Below are positions 62,401-64,000 of a stretch of 64,000 nucleotides of DNA, in pieces. The notes beneath the pieces were generated by a model. It saw only the letters and a program-made list of their open reading frames with translations, did not search any database and had not been told where the DNA came from. Made by a program: the position numbers and the translations under genes. This DNA is from CAKZNE01 sp963976435. GTDB lineage: Bacteria; Bacteroidota; Bacteroidia; Flavobacteriales; Schleiferiaceae. How positions within the stretch are numbered: the stretch's first letter is position 1; every line of letters starts with the position of its first letter. The stretch spans positions 62,001 through 126,000 of the forward strand of contig CAXBKQ010000005.1 of the NCBI GenBank assembly GCA_963976435.1, in the 5' to 3' direction.

Positions 62401-63756
62401 TTAATCTCCTAATTCGTTCAACATTAAATCCAAACCTTCCCTAACAGTTTCTTGTACAGGAATTTTAGAAGTACAAACTACTTCACAAAGAGCAAAATCC
62501 TCCTCTACTACTTCGTAAATACCAAGGTTTTCCATAGCTTCTAAATCGCGAACCATAATGGCTTTTAAAAGTTGAACAGGAAAAATATCAAAAGGAAACA
62601 CTTTTTCATATTCTCCGGTAACTACAAAAGCTCTTTCTTCACCGTGCATTCCACTATCCAAAGCATATTTCTTATTCGGCATCATCCAAGAAAACATAGC
62701 TCTAGAAATACTAAACTTGTTTAAACCTGGACTAATCCAACCAAAAAACTCTTCTTCATCTCCTTCGGGAATAACGGTGATCTGGCGATCGTAAAAGCCT
62801 AAATAACCATCTGAATTTATACGAGTTCCTGTAAGAACATTTCCTGAAATATATCTCAGTTTAGCATCAGAAACATTGGATGCAAGGAAGTTCTTTACCG
62901 AAGCTCCAGTGCGTGTTTTATAATACCTAGGCTTATTAACCTCAGAACCAGTAACGGCTATATTAATCTGGCTATCGTATTTCCCTTCAAGGAATAGTCT
63001 TCCAATGATGATAATATCTTGAGGACTAAGCGTCCAAACATATTCCCCTTTATTAATAGGGTCAATATTGTGGATTTGCACCCCTACATTCCCAGCTGGA
63101 TGTGGTCCATTGAATTTTTTTATTTCCACGCCTTTACAGGAAGTGAAAACAGAACTCGGATTGGTTTTAGCATCAACACCCAAATAAACTTTCCCTTCGG
63201 TCAATTTTCGGATAGCATCAATTCCAGTTTGAAATTCTTTGTCCATCCCATGCACTACAAAATCCATATCTGGAGAGATAGGGCTTGTATCAAAACAAGA
63301 AATAAAAATTGCTTTTGGGCTCCTTTCCGGATTGGCAACAATATTATAAGGACGTTGTTTGATAAGAGGCCAGCAACCCGAATTTAGTAATTTGTCTTTT
63401 ACAGCTTCAGCATCCAATGAATTGGGATCTGCTTTTCCGAAATCAACAAATTTCACTTCTTTATCCGCAAGAATGCGAATGGCTACTAATCTTCTTTTTT
63501 CACCACGAACAATCTCCGTAATCTCACCACTTACTGGGGCACAGATTTTTACGGATTCCTTGTTTTTGTCGAAAAGAATTGGGCTTCCAGCTTTTACTTC
63601 GTCTCCTTCTTTTACAAGAAGTTTTGCTTTAAAACCATTAAAATCACTAGGTTTAATGGCGAACGAGTCGGCTTGGTCTACGGTAGCATAAATTTGTTCG
63701 GCTTGGCCAACAAGTTTTATATCTACTCCGCGTTTAATTTTAATAAGGTCTGACAT
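62401..63756 (-). CDS. nqrA: Na+-NQR subunit A
   Basis: A 451-residue peripheral subunit of the Na+ pump. The N-terminal IKIKRGVDIKLVGQA and PVSGEITEIVRGEKRRLVAI are typical, as is TSCKGVEIKKFNGPHPAGNVGVQIHNIDP. It is the first gene of nqrABCDEF. The ATG at 63756 is preferred over a TTG at 63798, which would overlap a -7 promoter box. Confidence 0.97.
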   Translation of the reverse strand: MSDLIKIKRGVDIKLVGQAEQIYATVDQADSFAIKPSDFNGFKAKLLVKEGDEVKAGSPILFDKNKESVKICAPVSGEITEIVRGEKRRLVAIRILADKEVKFVDFGKADPNSLDAEAVKDKLLNSGCWPLIKQRPYNIVANPERSPKAIFISCFDTSPISPDMDFVVHGMDKEFQTGIDAIRKLTEGKVYLGVDAKTNPSSVFTSCKGVEIKKFNGPHPAGNVGVQIHNIDPINKGEYVWTLSPQDIIIIGRLFLEGKYDSQINIAVTGSEVNKPRYYKTRTGASVKNFLASNVSDAKLRYISGNVLTGTRINSDGYLGFYDRQITVIPEGDEEEFFGWISPGLNKFSISRAMFSWMMPNKKYALDSGMHGEERAFVVTGEYEKVFPFDIFPVQLLKAIMVRDLEAMENLGIYEVVEEDFALCEVVCTSKIPVQETVREGLDLMLNELGD

Positions 63757-63795
63757 GTCAGCAGAATCAAATAAAATTCTATCTTGAATTGGCGG

Positions 63796-63803
63796 CAAAA
63801 GTA
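63796..63803 (-). promoter_or_regulatory. -7 box candidate for the nqr operon
   Basis: Read on the minus strand this is TACTTTTG, a full TAnnTTTG match, 39 bases before the nqrA ATG. A second full match (TAAATTTG) lies further upstream at 63863-63870 and could be an alternative start. Neither has a clear -33 TTG. Confidence 0.45.
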
Positions 63804-63931
63804 AAAACCATATGGCTTAAACTCTTACCAGAATCTGATTTAGAACTATTCTAAACAGGCTGCAAATTTACTTATAAAAAGTTTAAAAATCCTCTTATTT
63901 TAGATTTCTCATTCACAAAACATTTTATCCT

Positions 63932-64000
63932 TTGAAACTTATCTTTTTTTCAATTTTTACAATTATAAGCATCTGTTTATCAGCACAAAATGATTCTTAT
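63932..64000 (+). CDS. start of a secreted protein (partial, TTG start)
   Basis: From a TTG, the frame reads MKLIFFSIFTIISICLSAQ and then NDSY at the window edge. This is a textbook Bacteroidota signal peptide (KL, hydrophobic core, SAQ cleavage site). No in-frame ATG lies just upstream. The rest of the gene is outside the window, so no function can be given, and the TTG start rests only on the signal-like sequence. It would be divergent from nqrA. Confidence 0.55.
   Translation, partial: MKLIFFSIFTIISICLSAQNDSY

Noticed and set aside
1..64000. Horizontally acquired island, prophage or insertion sequence
   Set aside because: No integrase, transposase, attachment-site repeat or abrupt compositional change is visible. 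Nearly all genes fit a normal Bacteroidota chromosome.

Overview
The window looks like chromosomal DNA from a member of the Bacteroidota, most likely a marine-type Flavobacteriales relative (inference; no rRNA gene or marker settles the genus). The support is: AT-rich coding DNA; four very large or secreted proteins ending in type A T9SS C-terminal sorting domains; genes that mostly lack Shine-Dalgarno sequences but carry TAnnTTTG-type -7 boxes; a GWxTD lipoprotein; a long-form GAPDH; and a complete Na+-translocating NADH:quinone reductase (NQR) operon with its ApbE flavin transferase. Genes are densely packed. I see no rRNA, tRNA, CRISPR array, insertion sequence, phage or integron, and no gene-free stretch longer than about 200 bases.

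Layout. 1-2 kb: end of egtB, then egtD (ergothioneine synthesis) and a sulfotransferase-like protein. 2-6.2 kb (minus): a coupled operon of a large PIG-L deacetylase, an unannotated 36-residue membrane microprotein and a sodium:solute symporter. 6.4-11.3 kb: a giant secreted subtilase. 11.3-12.8 kb: a second symporter. 12.9-16.8 kb: recR and two membrane glycosyltransferases. 16.9-19.7 kb: 2-oxoacid dehydrogenase E2, a DEDDh exonuclease and an FAH-family enzyme. 19.8-24.6 kb: a 1615-residue secreted adhesin-like protein. 24.8-27.4 kb: clpB. 27.4-30.6 kb (minus): dapF, a GNAT acetyltransferase and a seven-heme cytochrome with TPRs. 30.7-33.8 kb: HtrA protease and GAPDH. 33.8-36.8 kb (minus): UspA protein, miaE, a lone receiver protein and gcvT. 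36.9-40.1 kb: a secreted beta-propeller protein. 40.2-42.3 kb (minus): a 41-residue lipoprotein, ytxJ, an outer-membrane-type protein and lipA. 42.4-49.3 kb: ung, an Omp85 protein, GWxTD lipoprotein, rRNA/tRNA 2'-O-methyltransferase and a secreted M1 peptidase. 49.3-51.9 kb (minus): valS. 52-55 kb: DUF1573 protein, aminotransferase, murB and a four-cysteine small membrane protein. 55.2-57.7 kb: apbE (minus) and a DUF5723 protein. 57.7-63.8 kb (minus): nqrABCDEF. The right edge holds the first codons of a further secreted protein.

The most coherent system is the sodium-bioenergetics cluster. NqrA-F form the Na+ pump. ApbE attaches FMN to NqrB and NqrC, whose target sites are visible. The small four-cysteine protein at 54851-55051 has the architecture of the NQR maturation factor NqrM and may be its Bacteroidota counterpart. 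Two sodium:solute symporters in the same window would use the gradient. Two very small genes (3659-3769 and 42147-42272) sit in translationally coupled positions and are easy for automated annotation to miss.
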